Source: Buxus sempervirens (taxonomy: Eukaryota > Streptophyta > Magnoliopsida > Buxales > Buxaceae). From it: a DNA stretch of 64,000 nucleotides. The notes beneath the pieces were generated by a model, which did not search any database, had not been told where the DNA came from, and was given only the letters and a program-made list of their open reading frames with translations. The stretch is taken from the NCBI GenBank assembly GCA_947561395.2, contig OX387190.1:17788858-17852857 (forward strand). The letters run 5' to 3'. The position numbers and the translations under genes were made by a program. Positions 25,015 through 36,114 of this stretch are shown piece after piece (positions within the stretch are counted from its first letter, which is position 1; each line of letters starts with the position of its first letter).

Positions 25015-25628
25015 AAGCTTTTTGCTCAAAATTAGGGTTTTCCGAGAGTTTTCACTTTTTACCATCATATCCTTCATTAAAGGAGTGGAAATCTCGGAAA
25101 TAGCCTTAGGGTTTAGGTTGGTGGACTCTAGACATCATTTTGTGTCTAGCATTATGCAAACCCTAACCCTAGCCTTTGCCTATAAATAGGAGGCTCCTCC
25201 TTAAGCAAATGGCCAATAAGTTGGAGATTGAAGAGCTCCGAGTGAAGAAGGGAACCGCTGCCGCACTGCTTCCAAAAACCCAGGTAAGCCTAAAACCCCT
25301 ATTTATTTTTTTGTTCTTACATTCTAGGATTAGCTCTTTCTTCTACCTTTCCTTAGAATAAGGCCTACTCTTTGTGTGTGCAAACCCTTCCTTTACTCAA
25401 AGTACCTCAAGACTCCCCCTAGCGGTAAAACGTGAAGGCGGGATCTAGGGGAAACGAGACTGAGGATTGATCCTTAGTGTTAGAACCCTTTTTGAAAAGC
25501 CTTTTGATTCTATGAAAACTGTTTCATACTCAAAGTACCCCAAGACTATCTTGAAGAACCGTTAAACGGGGAGAAAGAACTAAGGGAAACGAGAATGGAA
25601 CGGAACCCTAGGTCTTTTTAGAACCCCA

Positions 25629-26977
25629 TGTGCGCACCTAAACCTGGCCTAGATCGCACACGGGGCGCACGTTCAATGCGTGCCTCGGGACATTCGGAGT
25701 CGCCACTGCCTGAGAGGTGCAGGCAGACACGGTGTTTGCCCTATCCGGGTCTAAGTCTGGTCTGCGACTTTTCAGAGTTCTAACTAAGTCCTCGGTTACG
25801 TCCGGGGAAGCCCTAAGACACCCCGGCCCGCCCCGTCGGTTTGACGGATCCCTCGGGTCTCCCTGGTTTTGAGTCAATTTCACCCTTCCTAGGTCAGCAT
25901 GCTGTTTATTGGGTCTGGTAGGGCCCTCTGAAGGTGTGGGTCCCTTTTACTTTAATTTTATCTTCTTATTTAGTGAAGTGGGTCTGACCCGAGTCCCGTT
26001 GGAAGACCCGTGGGCTGCCATGGTTGGGCCTAGGGCCCAGTAGGGTTATTGGGTAACCCTTTTTTGGTTATTTATTAAATTAGACTATTTATACATGCAA
26101 TGGACTTAGTGGGCTTGGAGTTGGCCCACTAGCCAAGGGTCAAGTGGCCTGGGCCTGTTTATGGAAAACGAGCTGGGTATGGGCCGGTCAAAATGTGGGC
26201 CACTCATGTGGGCCCCAGGGTGCCTTGGTGGGCCCATCTAGGCCCATGGACCATTATTGGGCTGAAAATAGCCCAAAATACCAGTTTGGGTCGAGTTAAA
26301 CTGACTTGGGTCGGGACAAACCCAACCGGGACAAAAATTAGGTCTTTTAAGTTATATTTACACTGGCCCGTGTTTGTTATACGGGCTGCCCTGCCCGTAA
26401 TTGAAATACAGTCCAGCACGTTTTTAAAATGTTTGGATTTCAAACCTTTATTCAATTTGGTTTTTTGCAAGATTTTATCCGATTTTTTCGATTATTTTAT
26501 TAAAAAGCGAGATTCCCTTTTTTTTAAAATATTAATAAATACATTTATCTTATTTATTTTATTGGTTTATTCCATTTTTTGTTGTCTTTTTGTCACATAG
26601 GCAGTTTTTCTTGAAACTTCAACTGCTCATAATTTCTTCGTCCGGTGTTCGATTTCAGCAAACTTAGTGTCGTTGGAACCGGCTCGGAACCACCTATCCA
26701 TTGGGATCAAGTTTGGCAGCTGAATTGGGGTCGAGAAAAAAGTCAACTTTTTGCTCCCCAAAAGTTTGACCAGCTCATATCTTTTTCATCTGGACTCCGA
26801 TTCCAGCAAATTCAGTTGCGTTGGAATCGTGTCGAAATGCTCTTTTTAATGAGATAAAGTTTGATGGTCAAATTCACTTGAATCAAAATTCAATTTTTTG
26901 GCCCCCTCAGGGTTTGACTTTTTAATTGAAATTTTCATTTTCTTCATTTTTTGGGGTGCAAAAATCAGGTGCTAACA
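25629..26977 (+). mobile_element. Family-2 solo LTR (D), internally deleted
   Basis: TGTGCGCACC to GTGCTAACA, flanked by cccca (25624-25628 and 26978-26982), 1,349 bp. Compared with D2 it lacks about 1.19 kb. The junction at about 26390-26415 joins one CCCGTA dyad to the AGCACG that follows the second dyad cluster in D2. The TATA boxes are lost with it. It sits in LTR E. Confidence 0.9.
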
Positions 26978-28403
26978 CCCCATTTAATATGAATGCTATG
27001 TGTGATTATATTTGAAGAAATGATTTTTACACATATACACATATTGCACTTGTTTTTTGTCGAAATCGGCTTGTATTTCGGATTTATTGCAATCATTGTG
27101 ATAGATCTGAAATAAATAGCCCCAAACAATTCTGGGACATTTCTCAATGATTTTCAAATGATTTGGATTTATATTGCTCGGATTCCACACACCTTATCAC
27201 TGTTTTGAGTTGATTTTCTTTAAAAAGGCTTAAACTGGATAGCAGTTGTACCCCAACTTCAGACACTCGTAACTTCATCGTCCGGATGAATTTTGGAGTG
27301 ATTCTAAAGCCATGGGAAGGGTGAGGCTGTATAGTTTATGCCTGCAAAAGTTCAACAATTTTTATGAAGTGGATTTTTGACACCACTCAGTCGAAGTTGA
27401 TAGGTCAGTTCAGGCCAGATTGCGGAACTTGTCACTTTGACTGAGCGCCATGTGTTCGTTTTAAGTCCGATTCGAGTGATTTTTGTTTTTGTGTTTTCCT
27501 TCGGAAGTCTAATTTTAAATCCAATTGGTTTCATAATTTTTTGATTCCATTTGTGTCATGGGTGATTGATTTACTCAGAATTTCTCAATAGCACATTTCT
27601 GGGTTGATCTGTGATCTTCGGGGCCTGTTCGAGAGGTCACCCAAGGCACATCCAGATGAATTTTTGTATGTGGATAGTTTCATTTGAAAGAGGGGCCTAC
27701 ATGCTTAATTCATGCCAAATTTCACGGATTTATATGGAGCCAATGTTTCTAAATGAATTTCCAAAATTTCCTACTTGTCACTTTTAACTATCTCCAGCAG
27801 CAGATTTCAAAGGAGCATAACTCCTAGGATTTTAACCGGATTTAATTGAAAATTTGCATGAGTCTTCTATCTATCATAATCTTTCAAATGGATTTGGTTT
27901 GATTCAATTTAAATTGGATTTGAATGATTTCAAGACAAATGACACTATCTTTTACCGAATTTTCCGGATTTGACTCAACTTGGTTTTATGCAATTTTTGC
28001 TTTGATTTCCATCTAATGGTGATATCCCAGAAGTGATACTGACATGAAAGAGGATCTGGAATTCATTGGATTTCTCATGTGAAAGTATCATACATTTGTT
28101 TAATCCTTTTTCAAGGTTTTTGATGATTTTAGCAAGCTTTCTTATTTTTGAGCATGAACAACACTTGGCAACCACCTTGTGTGGGTGAATGAGGGTGCCT
28201 AACACCTTCCCCAGTTCATAATCTAACCCCCTTACCAATCTCTGGATTTTATTTTCAAGTAGAGTTATTTTACTCTAGTATTTGCCTTTTTGGTTATTTT
28301 CGGTGCCCATTCACACCAAAATTGAATGGTGGCGACTCTCCCATTTCGTTGAGCCCGTGTGACGACGGAGGGAATCATCTAGGTGATTTTTCCGTGTCTC
28401 ACA

Positions 28404-28745
28404 GTATCGGATACAATAAATCATGACTTTAACCGACTTGATATGTCGGATACAACCCGGAAACTTGCAAATGGATTTTTCATCCCCATTTTTTGAGAAT
28501 AAAATGCCTAAAACATTGGGAATAATTTTTGGGCACCCCAAGGAGAGTATGAAAAGATACTTCAAGTGTTCAAAAAAAATTTTAACTAAGGATTTAACCT
28601 AATTTTGAAACACAAATCTACCCTTTCCCTCAAGAGACATTAAAGGAGCCAAGGTGTCATATTTTTTGATACCAATTCACCTCAAACATGTTTCAATCAA
28701 ACTTTTGAACTTGAAAACTGAGGAAATTCAGCAAATAAAAAAAAT
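28404..28745 (+). other. Leader of element B, third part
   Basis: Non-coding continuation of the leader after LTR E. It holds one further dyad, CCGAC...GTCGG, at about 28432-28450. No open frame is seen. Confidence 0.5.
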
Positions 28746-29590
28746 CCTTTGGTTGGTCTTTTTTGTACCAATCAACTCAAAAATTTGTGAGACACTTGGA
28801 AGCCCTAGAATATTCCCAAAAAAACCTTTGGTTGGTCATTTGCGTACCAATCAATTGAATCTTTGTGGGACACTTGGAAGCCATAGAATATTCCCAAAAA
28901 AAAAACCTTTGGTTGGTCATTTGCGTATCAATCAATTGAATCTTTGTGGGACACTTTGAAGCCCTAGAATATTCCAAAAAACCTTTGGTTGGTCATTTGC
29001 GTACCAATCAATTGAATTTCTGTGGGACACTTGCAAGCCCTAGAATATTCCAAAAAAACCTATGGTTGGTCATTTGCGTACCAATCAATTGAATTTCTGT
29101 GGGACACTTGGAAGCCCTAGAATATTCCATAAAACCTTTGGTTGGTATTTTTCGTACCAATTAACTCAAATCTTGTGGGACCTTTGGAAGCCCTAGAATA
29201 TTCCATAAAACCTTTGGTTGGTCTTTTTCGTACAAATCAATTGAATTTTCGTGGGACACTTGGAAGCCCTAGAATATTCCAAAAAGCCTTTGGTTGGTCT
29301 TTTTCGTACCGATCAATTGAATTTTCGTGGGACACTTGGAAGCCCTAGAATATTCCAAAAAAACCTTCGGTTGGTCTTTTTCGTACCAATCAACTCAAAA
29401 ATTTGTGGGACACTTGGAAGCCCTAGAATATTCCATATAACCTTTGGTTGGTCTTTTTTGTACCAATCCACTCAAAAATTTATGGGACACTTGGAAGCCC
29501 TAGAATATTCCAAAAAACCTTTGGTTGGTCTTTTTCATACCAATCAATTGAATTTTGTGGGACCTTTGGAAGCCCTAAAATATTCCAACA
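28746..29590 (+). repeat. 77-bp tandem array, 11 copies
   Basis: Units begin CCTTTGGTTGGTC at about 28746, 28825, 28906, 28982, 29059, 29135, 29211, 29287, 29364, 29441 and 29518. Each ends in a GAAGCCCTAGAATATTCC-like block plus an A run. The period of 76-81 bp is not a multiple of three, so the open frames crossing it are by-products. The array ends about 180 bp before the gag start of element B. Confidence 0.95.
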
Positions 29591-29767
29591 ATTCTATAAA
29601 AAAAACACAAAAAAAAATCAAAACTCGTGTTCACCTACTTCACGTATCTACAATTATGGGTGTGTGACTAGGATTAAATTGGCGCTGACATATTTCTTTA
29701 TTTTTCCTTCTCTAGGTATAAAGTACTTGCAACCATTGCTCCCTTAACCAGATCAAAAGCCTGCACC

Positions 29768-30638
29768 ATGAATCCGGAAGAGAACCAAGCCACCATCCCT
29801 GTTCAGGATTTTGCTCTACAAGAGCAAGTGGCCGGATTGGCCAAAATGCTAGGAGATTTATTGGTGGCTCAGGCCCAACAAGCCCAAGCCCAAAACCAAG
29901 CCTCTACTTCCCATCAAGCACCGTCACCACAAACCTACATTCCACCTCCAGCTCAACCCATACCCGAGCCAATTTCTGAACCTGTCCCTGAACCTATCCT
30001 AATCAGGGAAAATACTGTGGAATATGAGAAAGAGATGGAAAAGGAAAGAGCAAGGGAGGAGATGGAAAGGAAACTGCTACACAAGATAGAGAGGATCCAA
30101 GAAGAACTCAAAGAGGTGAAAGGGGGAACAGTTATGGAGGTACCACCTTCGATGATCTATGCATATACCTCGGATGTGTGCCTACCGGCAAAATTCAAGT
30201 GCCCGGACTTTGATAAATATGATGGCACGGGTTGCCCAATGAGCCACCTGAAGTTATACTGCGGGGCTTTGTGCCAGTTTGGCCAGGATGACGGCATTCT
30301 AATTTAACTCTTCCAGAGGCGTTTGATAGGATCGGCTCTGAGATGGTTCGCCACCGTAGACCATGGAAGGATCAGAAGGTGGAAGGACTTAGCCGACACT
30401 TTTCTGGACCAATACAAGTTCAACTCGGAGATCGTGCTAGATCGGTACGACGTGATGAGGATGAGCAAGGGAAAGGGGGAATCTGTAAAGCAATATGCCA
30501 AGAGGTGGAGAGAGTCTGCCTCCCAAGTCAGGCCGCCTATGCTGGAGCCTGAGATGATCTCGACGTTCGTAAGTACACTGGGGCAGCCCTTCTACAATCA
30601 CCTGGTGGGTCATAGTACCACCAATTTTGCTGCCCTAG
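29768..30638 (+). pseudogene. gag: Gag of element B, N-terminal part
   Basis: The frame starts ATG at 29768. It opens with a Q/A/P-rich region, then an acidic-basic helix (residues about 80-115). The retrotransposon gag domain follows, with CPDFDKYDGTG, HLKLYCGAL, then RWFATVDHGRIRRWKDLA and LDQYKF. Gag forms the particle shell and packages element RNA. An in-frame stop at 30305-30307 sits where the gag of element A has glutamine. Reading resumes in the same frame to 30638, where element A interrupts at a conserved NFAALV block. The second part is at 44000-44969. Confidence 0.88.
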
Positions 30639-32162
30639 TGTGAGACATAAAAATCATCTAGATGATTCCCTTCATCATCACACGGGCTCAACAAAAATGT
30701 GAGAGTCGCCACCATTCCTTTTAGGTGTGAATGGACACCAAAATCATCAAAATAAGCAAAAAGGCAAATCTAGAGTAAAAATAACCTTACTTGAAAATAA
30801 AATCCAGAGATGGGTAAGGGGATTAGATTATGAATGAGGGAATGTGTTAGGCACCCCCATTCACCCACACAAGGTGGTTGCCAAGTGTTGTTCATGCCCA
30901 AAAATAAGAAAGCTTGCTAAAATGATCAAAAACCTTGAAAAAGGATTAAACAAATGTATGATATTTCGAGAAATTCAATGAATTCTAGATCCTCTTTTAT
31001 GTCATTATCACTTCTGGGACATCACCATTAAATGGAAATCAAAGCAAAAATTGATCAAAACCAAGTTGAGACAAATCCGGAAGATTCGGTAAAGGATAGA
31101 GCCATTTGTCTTGAAATCATTCAAATCAAATTCAAATTGAATCAAACCAAATCCATTTGAAAGATTATGATAAATAGAAGACTCATGCAAATTTTCAATC
31201 AAATCCGGTTAAAACCCTAGGAGTTATGCTCCTTTGAAATCTGCTGTTGGAAATCGGTAAAAGTAACAAGTGGGCAACTTTGGAAATTCATTTGGAAAAA
31301 TTGGCTTCATATAAAACCGTGAAAATTTGCATGAACGAAGTATATAGTGCCATCTTTCGAATGAAATAGGCCTCACACCAAACTCCATTCGGATGTGACT
31401 TGTGTGACCTCATGAACATGCCTAGAGGATCACAGATCAGCATAGAATTGTGCAAAAGGGCAGTTTTGAGTAAATCAGTCACACAAGACACAAATAAAAT
31501 CAAAAAATTATGAAACCAACTGAATTTGAAATTAGACTCCCAAAGGAAAATACAGAAACAAAAATCACTCAAATCGGACTTAAAACGAAAACATGGTTCT
31601 CATTCAAAGTGACAGGTTCAGCAAACTGGCCTGAACTGACCTGTCAACTTCGACTGAATGGTATCAAAAATCCACTCCATAAAAATTGATGAAATTTTAC
31701 AGACATGTACTAGACTGCCTTACCTTTCCCATGGCTTTAGAATCACTCCAAAATTCATCCGGATGATGAAGTTATGAGTGTCCGAAGTTAGGGTACAGAT
31801 GTTGTCTAGTTTTGCCATTTTAAAGTAAAATCCACCCAAAATAGTGATGAAGTGTGTGGAATCCGTGAAATCCAAACCAAAATCATTTGAAAAAGTATGA
31901 AAAAACCTCTCGGAAGAAAAATGGCACAAGTTTAGCTCACCATTCTCTTCGATTGAAGAGAATATGCCAAGAACCCTAAAGTGGAGCAAAAATTCCCAAA
32001 TCCGAGACTTGTGTCGGATATAAAAAAGATTTCTTGTATCCGATGACTTGTGTCGGATACAATAGAGAATATTTAAGCCTGAATTTTTGTGCCGATTACA
32101 AAGGAAAGAATACTTTTTGCTAATTATTCATCATTTTCACTATGCAATTTGGGATGTCTACA
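30639..32162 (-). mobile_element. 3' LTR of element A, promoter lost
   Basis: 1,524 bp, with minus-strand ends TGTAGACATCCC (at 32162) and GTCTCACA (at 30639). Compared with other family-1 LTRs, the palindrome array (about 32001-32100) is joined directly to a block that normally lies about 0.8 kb further in. The TATA box, leader exon, splice donor and hairpin modules are missing. A polypurine tract borders it, so it is the 3' LTR. Confidence 0.88.
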
Positions 32163-32177
32163 ATTGCCCCTCTTTGC
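32163..32177 (-). other. Polypurine tract of element A
   Basis: On the minus strand GCAAAGAGGGGCAAT lies directly against the 3' LTR. The counterpart in element B is GCAAAGAGGGGCAGT. Such tracts prime second-strand DNA synthesis. Confidence 0.8.
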
Positions 32178-32319
32178 GGGAATTGTAGAGCACTGATCTA
32201 CGAAGATTAGACAAACCCAAATTGTGCTTTCTTGACTATGATTTGCTTGGTTCAATTTAATTTTGCAAAATAATTTTGGGTGAAGATTTGCCAAAAGGCC
32301 CTAATTTTAAGGGGGCATT

Positions 32320-32602
32320 TCTCCTAGTTGTCTTAAATTCCACTGAGCTCTCGTGGCTATGAAGTGGATTTTAAGCCCAAAATAAGATTTTTGAAAATTT
32401 GATTTTTTCATCAAACCTTGTCAAAAATTGAATGAATATTTTCTTTTTGACCAACACATTTCTCCAAGTTGTCTTAAATTCCACTGAGCTCTCGTGGCTA
32501 TGAAGTGGATTTTAAGCCCAAAATAGGTTTTTTGAAAATAGCAGATTTTGCAGCAAACCATGCTTAAAATGTTGACTGAATATTTCCTTTTTGACCAACA
32601 CA
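32320..32602. repeat. Tandem duplication of about 140 bp
   Basis: Two copies share a TTGTCTTAAATTCCACTGAG block and CTCTCGTGGCTATGAAGTGG, and both end in TTTTTGACCAACACA. A related single block, inverted, lies in the 3' region of element B near 47905-47930. A long C/T-rich tract follows (32603-32690). Confidence 0.8.
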
Positions 32603-32799
32603 TTTTTTCTTTTTTCTTTTTTCTTCTTCTTTTTCTTTTTTTTCTTTTCTTTTTTCTTTTTTTTTCTCTTTTTTTTCTTTTCTTCTTTACAATATATTGA
32701 ACTATTTCTCCTTTTCTGTAGCTTTGGTTACTTGACCACCTGAGTCAAATTGAAGAGATTTACCAGCATTTCTTTCCAAGCCTGAAAGTTCCGGTCTGG

Positions 32800-33615
32800 A
32801 TGAGCAACCGGGGGTGTCCTGACATTCCAGGAGGTAAACAGGGTTGGTTCTCTTTCTTGGATATACTCCAGAATGATCAGGTGAGGTGGCCTGATATTTA
32901 TCAACCCAATGTAGAGACCGCGATCAGCTTCAAAGACAGCAACTTTTTGGTTCTAGCGGGGTTGAGATATGCTGTGCTCTACCTCCCCTTGAGAGTTCTT
33001 TGGCAGTTCAGAGCGACCCAGGGGATTATAATCCCAAGTGGATACGGGGACTACCTTAGGCCACTTTCACCCACCACCATGAATCTGAACGCTTGGTTGA
33101 TGAGGGAATGGTCCTATGTTCGTTTCATGCGGGGCCCAGTTTTCTCAGAGTCCCATGTGAAGGAGTACCTTTTCTGGATCAAGGAGCAGATTCAGAGTCA
33201 GGCCCCAGTACCCGAGGATCCTCCTGCAGTTTTGGCTCCTACTTATGAAGACATCTTGGAGTCTAAAAGAGCATCTCATAAGCGATTTCAGCAGATATGG
33301 GTACGAGAGGCCCAAGAGCTTAGGATACGAGGCCTTGATCTAGAAAGGCAACTTGAAGAGCAGGTATCCCGCCGTCTTGCAATGGAAAAGCAACTCGAGG
33401 AGCAGAGGCAGGTTTGCCATTTCGAAGTCCGAGTACTGTGGCAGAAGCACCAGGATGCTTTAGCCAACCTTAGAGGCATGAGGATCAGGCAGGCCCTTTC
33501 AGATGATGTCATATCCTTTTTGAACAATCCGGATGCAGAGGGGGCTTCTAGAGTTATTGCTGCTCAGGCAGCTTGGATTCGTGAGCTTGAGGAGCAGCTA
33601 GGGGATAGAGATTAG
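32800..33615 (+). CDS. Antisense extra ORF of element A, plant mobile domain-like
   Basis: An intact 271-codon frame runs opposite to pol, between integrase and the polypurine tract. The N-terminal half (residues about 1-125) has GCPDIPGGKQGWFSFLDIL, WPDIYQPN, then VLAGLRYAVLYLPLRVLWQF, and resembles the C-terminal half of the plant mobile domain (PMD). The C-terminal half (about 150-270) is a charged coiled coil rich in L/E/Q/R. The frame stays open upstream of the ATG to about 32738, where a pyrimidine tract and CTGTAG look like a splice acceptor, so this may be a downstream exon. Antisense ORFs here are known in Tat elements; function unknown. Confidence 0.6.
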   Translation: MSNRGCPDIPGGKQGWFSFLDILQNDQVRWPDIYQPNVETAISFKDSNFLVLAGLRYAVLYLPLRVLWQFRATQGIIIPSGYGDYLRPLSPTTMNLNAWLMREWSYVRFMRGPVFSESHVKEYLFWIKEQIQSQAPVPEDPPAVLAPTYEDILESKRASHKRFQQIWVREAQELRIRGLDLERQLEEQVSRRLAMEKQLEEQRQVCHFEVRVLWQKHQDALANLRGMRIRQALSDDVISFLNNPDAEGASRVIAAQAAWIRELEEQLGDRD

Positions 33616-34324
33616 CTCACTTTATTGCATTTTTTTCATACCTTTGTATCAAAGCAAACTCCAATAGTGGAAAGACATAGGATTCTATTCCAAAATAAGT
33701 TTTTATACTATTGGCCTCAAACTTCTCAGATGCTTGTAAAAACAAAGGTTTTATGAAAAGTATTTGATTTTTCATCACTGGCCAGAATATAGTTTTTTTA
33801 TTTTATTTATTTTTTTTTAAAATTTGGTCCATATACTTAATCACACATAATTGAAGGAATTAAAACCAGGTTGAATAATGAAAAGGGCAATCCAAACAAT
33901 AAGGAGGGATCAAATCTGTCCATCCTAGGACCTTTAGAGTCATCCCCAAATGCCTTGACCTCGTTATTCCCAACCTGCTCAATCTCAGTACTCGTGCTGA
34001 TTTCTCTTCAAGCTTGGATAACATGATCCACTCAACCTTTGATTTTTTTTCTTTTTGCCAATATTGCCCCTAGCGCTAGTTACGGTTTTCACTGCCCTTG
34101 GCTTTCATTTGCCAATATTCTTTGCTTTTTTGCTTTTCTTTTTCTTTTTCCTTTATTTTTGCCCCAATTGGCCTTGCCCCAATTTGTTTTGTCCCCGTAT
34201 AAGACTGTAAGTCCAGTTTTGGTTTATCAAAGAAACGAATCGGCTTGACTTGGCTAGACTAGGGATTAAAATTTTGAGGGAAATAAAGAAAAATGGCCTC
34301 GGATCATTTCCTAGTAATATTCAT
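33616..34324. other. Untranslated region of element A
   Basis: Between the antisense ORF and the integrase end there is AT-rich DNA with short T runs. No gene or structured repeat was identified. Confidence 0.5.
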
Positions 34325-35488
34325 TCAAGGAAAATACCTTTTTACTACATCAGAGTTAATTGGCTCAGGAAAAACTTTTCCATCCATTTCCATCAAGATG
34401 AGTGCACCCCCTGATAGGACCTTCTTGACAACAAAAGGCCCTTCCCAATTTGGCTTAAACTTACCACGAGGGTCTTTAAAAAATGGTAAAATTTTCTTTA
34501 GAACCAAATTCCTTTCCTGGAAAGTTCTGGGCTTCACCTTCTTATTGTAGGCCCTGGCCATTCTCTTCTGGTACAATTGGCCATGACAAAGCACCTTCAA
34601 ACGCTTCTCTTCTATCAGATTGAGTTGATCATGTCTTGACTGTATCCATTCAGCTTCTTCCAATTCAGCTTCCATGAGCACTCTAAGTGATGGGATTTCT
34701 ACTTCCATTGGCAAAACTGCTTCCATCCCATAGACTAGGGAATACGAGGTTGCCCCAGTTGAAGTCCAGATTGAGGTTCTGTAGGCATGTAGAGCAAGCG
34801 GTAGCATTTCATGCCAATCTTTGTAGCTCACTACCATCTTCTGAATGATCTTTTTTATATTCTTATTTGCTGCTTCTATTGCCCCATTCATCTTTGGTCT
34901 GTACGGAGCGGACTTGTGATGGATAATCTGGAATTGCTCACATAACTTCTTCATATCCTTGTTCTTAATATTTGAAGCGTTGTCTAATACTATGGCACTT
35001 GGTAATCCATAGCGACAAATAATGTTGTGCTTAAAAAATTTAAGAACATGGCTACTTGTGATATTCGCATATGAAGCTGTTTCTACCCACTTGGTAAAAT
35101 AATTGATTGCCATCAGGATAAATCGATGCCCATTCGATGCCTTAGGGGAAATCATGCCAATGACATCTATTCCCCACATAGAGAAGGGCCAGGGTGATGT
35201 CATGCTATTCAATTCACTTGGGGGTGCATGTTTGTTATCTGCATATATTTGACATTGATGACACCTCTTGATATGTACATAGCAATCGTGCTCCATCATC
35301 GACCAATAGTATCCCAATCTCAGGATCTTCTTTGCAAGCATGTGCCCGTTTATGTGGGATCCACAGACTCCTCCATGTACAGTCTCTATCAACCTTTCCG
35401 ACTCAGTCTTGGCAACACATCTGAGTAGACTATCATTATGTGACCTCTTGTACAACTGTCCACCACTTAGTAGGAATTGATCGGCCAA
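34325..35488 (-). pseudogene. Integrase of element A
   Basis: A 387-codon open frame codes for the enzyme that inserts the cDNA into the genome. It has an HHCC zinc-binding region (H45, H49, C76, C79) and a catalytic core with D107 (in WGIDVIG), D168 (in VLDNASN) and E204 (in NGAIEAA), the DD35E spacing. A C-terminal domain follows with RNLVLKKILPFFKDPRGKF. The frame is intact but separated from the second RNase H by one in-frame stop (35492-35494), so it cannot be made as part of the polyprotein. Confidence 0.93.
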
Positions 35489-35491
35489 TCT

Positions 35492-36049
35492 CTATATTGT
35501 CCTTTTCTCAGTGGAAGTGGCATTTTCTGGCAAACTCCGATCATTCAAGAAATTTTTTATGTCTTGAAACCATGGTGCTTCCTCTTCTGGTGCTCCCTCT
35601 AGAACAAGACAATAAGCCGATTCATCTCTGACCTCAATTTCCAGTGGTTTAATATCTATCCCTTCTGGCATGCTGACCATGGAAGCCAATGTTGCTAGAG
35701 CATCCGCAAACTGATTTTTGGCCCTTGGCATATAGTTGAAGGAAATTCGAGTAAAATTTGTGCTTATTTCTTCCAAATACTGGTGATAGGGGATCAATTT
35801 GTGATCCTTGGTTTTCCATTCACCAGTTGTTTGAAAGATGATAAGACTCGAATCTCCGTATACGTCAAGTTCCTCCACTTCATGGTCTATGGCGGCTTGC
35901 AACCCAATTATGCATGCTTCATACTCCGCAATATTATTTGTGCACTGGAATCTCAATTTTATTGCGATCAGGATATGTGACCCGTCTGGTTTGACCAATA
36001 CTGCCCCAATTCCATTTCCATTTATGTTGGCGACTCCATCGAAGAACAT
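35492..36049 (-). pseudogene. Second (archaeal-type) RNase H of element A
   Basis: 185 codons. The acidic residues of the RNase H fold are all present: D4 (FFDG), E42 (AEYEA), D66 (YGDSS) and D116 (FADALA). A second RNase H domain between the first RNase H and integrase is a mark of the Tat lineage. Same frame as integrase, separated only by a stop. Separated from the RT frame by a frameshift and stops around 36060-36180. Confidence 0.9.
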
Positions 36050-36114
36050 CTGCTAAGAGCTTTCACTTTCCTCCTCTTCAGTAAACAAAATTGCCTCATC
36101 AGGAAAGTTGATCT

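Larger units (their letters stand above)
24293..28403 (+). mobile_element. Family-1 LTR (E) inside the leader of B
   Basis: TGTAGACACC to GTCTCACA with flanks gtatt (24288-24292) and gtatc (28404-28408), a 5-bp duplication with one change. Without its own insertion it is about 2.76 kb. It belongs to the same subfamily as the LTRs of B, with the G-run and hairpin at 24730-24828. Palindromes lie at 24873-25014, TATA at 25180-25190 and CAG|GTAAG near 25280. It landed inside a palindrome of the leader. Confidence 0.9.

Noticed and set aside
28654..29747. Several overlapping plus and minus open frames with repeated peptide blocks.
   Set aside because: They are produced by the 77-bp tandem array, whose period is not a multiple of three; the frame shifts from unit to unit.
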